From positions 682,001 to 746,000 of the forward strand of contig NZ_CP014209.1 in assembly GCF_001636295.1 (NCBI RefSeq): a DNA stretch of 64,000 bases, given 5' to 3'. This DNA comes from Isoptericola dokdonensis DS-3. GTDB taxonomy: Bacteria > Actinomycetota > Actinomycetes > Actinomycetales > Cellulomonadaceae. A program made the position numbers and the translations under genes. Under the pieces are notes generated by a model that saw nothing but the letters and a program-made list of their open reading frames with translations, was not told where the DNA came from and did not search any database. This document shows positions 62,782 through 64,000 of this stretch, piece by piece (position 1 is the first letter of the stretch; the number at the start of each line of letters is the position of its first letter).

Positions 62782-63750
62782 TCAGAACGGGAGGAAGACG
62801 TCGACGGCGACGGCGACGAACAGCAGCGTCAGGTAGGTGATGGAGGCGTGGAACACCTTCATCGCACCCGGGCCCTTGGTGGTGCGGCCCTGCGCCTTGC
62901 GCAGCATCGAGACGGTGAGCCAGAGGAACCAGCCACCCAGTCCGGCGGCGGCGGCGGTGTAGGCCCACGACATGTCGGCGAGCGGCACCAGTGCGAGCGA
63001 GCAGGCCACCATCGCGATGGTGTGACCCAGCATCTCGGCGGCCACGCGCCGGTCGGAGGCGACCACGGGGAGCATCGGCACCCCGGCGGCGGCGTAGTCC
63101 TTCTTGAACTTCACCGACAGCGGCCAGTAGTGCGGCGGCGTCCAGAAGAAGATGACGCCGAACAGCGCGACCGCGGCCCAGTCGAGGGAACCGGTGACCG
63201 CCGCCCACCCGATGAACACGGGCATGCAGCCCGCGATGCCGCCCCACACGATGTTCTGCGGCGTGCGCCGCTTGAGGATCATCGTGTAGCCGACGACGTA
63301 GATCGCGATGGCGCCGAACGTCAGCCAGGCCGCCGCCGGGTTGACCAGCCACGCGAACCACACGAGCGAGACGGCCCCGAGCGCCGTGGCGAAGATCAGC
63401 GCGTCGCGCGGCCGGATCTCCCCGGTGACGAGCGGGCGCCGCTTGGTGCGGTTCATCACCGAGTCGATGTCGCGGTCGAGGTAGCAGTTGAACGCGTTGG
63501 CCGAGCCCGCGGCGAGCGCGCCGCCGATCAGCGTCTTCACGACGAGCCAGAGGTCGGGCAGCCCGTTCTCCGCGAGGATCATCGTGGGCACCGTGGTGAC
63601 CAGGAGCAGCTCGATGATGCGGGGCTTGGTCAGGGCCACGTAGGCGCCCACGCGGTCGCGCCACCCGGCCCGGTTCGAGCCGTCGGTGCGGTGCACGGCG
63701 GCGCGGGTCGTCGCCGACGGGGTGGACGTCGTGCTGCGGGGTGTGCTCAC
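62782..63750 (-). CDS. ctaB: protoheme IX farnesyltransferase (heme O synthase)
   Basis: 322 residues, a UbiA-type prenyltransferase with about nine membrane helices. The prenyl-diphosphate site is [20 protein letters not shown] (about 85-104); [16 protein letters not shown] (about 40-55) opens the domain and [19 protein letters not shown] (about 200-218) is the second conserved loop. It makes heme O for the aa3-type cytochrome oxidase. A Ser/Thr-rich N-terminus of about 30 residues precedes the first helix. The GTG at 63750 has a CGGAAG element upstream. Confidence 0.96.
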   Translation of the reverse strand: MSTPRSTTSTPSATTRAAVHRTDGSNRAGWRDRVGAYVALTKPRIIELLLVTTVPTMILAENGLPDLWLVVKTLIGGALAAGSANAFNCYLDRDIDSVMNRTKRRPLVTGEIRPRDALIFATALGAVSLVWFAWLVNPAAAWLTFGAIAIYVVGYTMILKRRTPQNIVWGGIAGCMPVFIGWAAVTGSLDWAAVALFGVIFFWTPPHYWPLSVKFKKDYAAAGVPMLPVVASDRRVAAEMLGHTIAMVACSLALVPLADMSWAYTAAAAGLGGWFLWLTVSMLRKAQGRTTKGPGAMKVFHASITYLTLLFVAVAVDVFLPF

Positions 63751-64000
63751 GCGCGTGCTGGCTTCCGATCGCGGGGACGGACTGGGGCGGGACCATGCTA
63801 CGACGTCGCCGCACCTCCCACCCGCCGCGACCGGGTCCGGGACCTGTGAGAAAGGCCCGGCGGCGTCCGGTGGCGACGCTCACATCGTGGGACGTTCTGC
63901 GATGGTGAACGCGCCGTCGGACGCTCCCCGCTACTGTGGAGGAGCACACCGCAGGGCACTGGTGCCGTCGAGCGCGCCGTCCTGTGCGTTGCGCCCGGCC
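63751..64000. other. 250-nt intergenic region at the window edge
   Basis: No gene is supported. It contains TACTGT (63932-63937) followed by GGAGGAG, which could be a rightward promoter with leader for a gene beyond the window. In related actinobacteria a transketolase gene often faces ctaB, but none of it is visible here. Confidence 0.4.

Noticed and set aside
63920..64000. Start of a transketolase gene at the right edge
   Set aside because: A possible promoter and leader are present but no start codon followed by a recognisable coding region falls inside the window.

Overview
The window is very GC-rich, tightly packed DNA of an actinomycete. Most codons end in G or C, GTG starts are common, and most operons show 4-bp start/stop overlaps. 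The gene set (secreted glycan-degrading enzymes, Tat and Sec signal peptides, furA-katG, xerD-parA-scpAB-rluB-cmk-der, FMN and TPP riboswitches) fits a free-living, plant-polymer-degrading member of the Micrococcales. A Cellulomonas/Cellulosimicrobium/Isoptericola-type organism is my inference from gene content, not from a search.

Layout, left to right. 1-6.8 kb: a membrane protein fragment, a GNAT acetyltransferase, a decayed tyrosine-recombinase gene flanked by two 14-bp direct repeats, a YigZ protein, a type-I UDP-glucose pyrophosphorylase, a YciO/Sua5 protein, and a threonine dehydratase divergent from a LysR regulator. 6.8-15.5 kb: a heterodimeric ABC exporter, a coiled-coil membrane protein, a secreted cutinase/polyester hydrolase of the PET-hydrolase type, and LuxR and PucR regulators. 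15.5-24.7 kb: thiD under a TPP riboswitch, two CNNM/CorC-type proteins, a permuted GH3 beta-glucosidase, ohrR-ohr, a secreted pectinesterase and a YitT membrane protein. 24.8-42.7 kb: an F420-type oxidoreductase, a hemerythrin protein, a sugar ABC transporter (one permease frameshifted) facing a LacI-GH31 alpha-xylosidase-dehydrogenase-gluconokinase operon, a ScoMcrA-head-like zinc-ribbon protein, a Fic protein, a GH18 chitinase and several small enzymes. 42.8-49.1 kb: furA-katG, then a secreted PQQ-type sugar dehydrogenase with a Tat-exported sugar isomerase-like protein. 49.2-51.9 kb: a small accessory patch (PD-(D/E)XK protein, intact IS3-family element, IS481-family remnant) next to tRNA-Pro. 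52-64 kb: core genes: ribD-ribE-ribBA-ribH behind an FMN riboswitch, the xerD-to-der cluster, and ctaB.

How the genes work together. Several loci serve plant and insect polymer use: pectinesterase, chitinase, beta-glucosidase, alpha-xylosidase with its own importer and LacI switch, and a cutinase that could attack cutin or polyesters. Two loci handle oxidative stress: ohrR-ohr for organic peroxides and furA-katG for H2O2. A recurring feature is a -10 hexamer (TAnnnT, or [G/C]ACAAT and similar) ending 6-8 nt before the start codon with no Shine-Dalgarno sequence. I take this as evidence that leaderless mRNAs are common here, and I used it to choose starts.

All functions come from reading motifs by eye. 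No searches, alignments or structure predictions were run.
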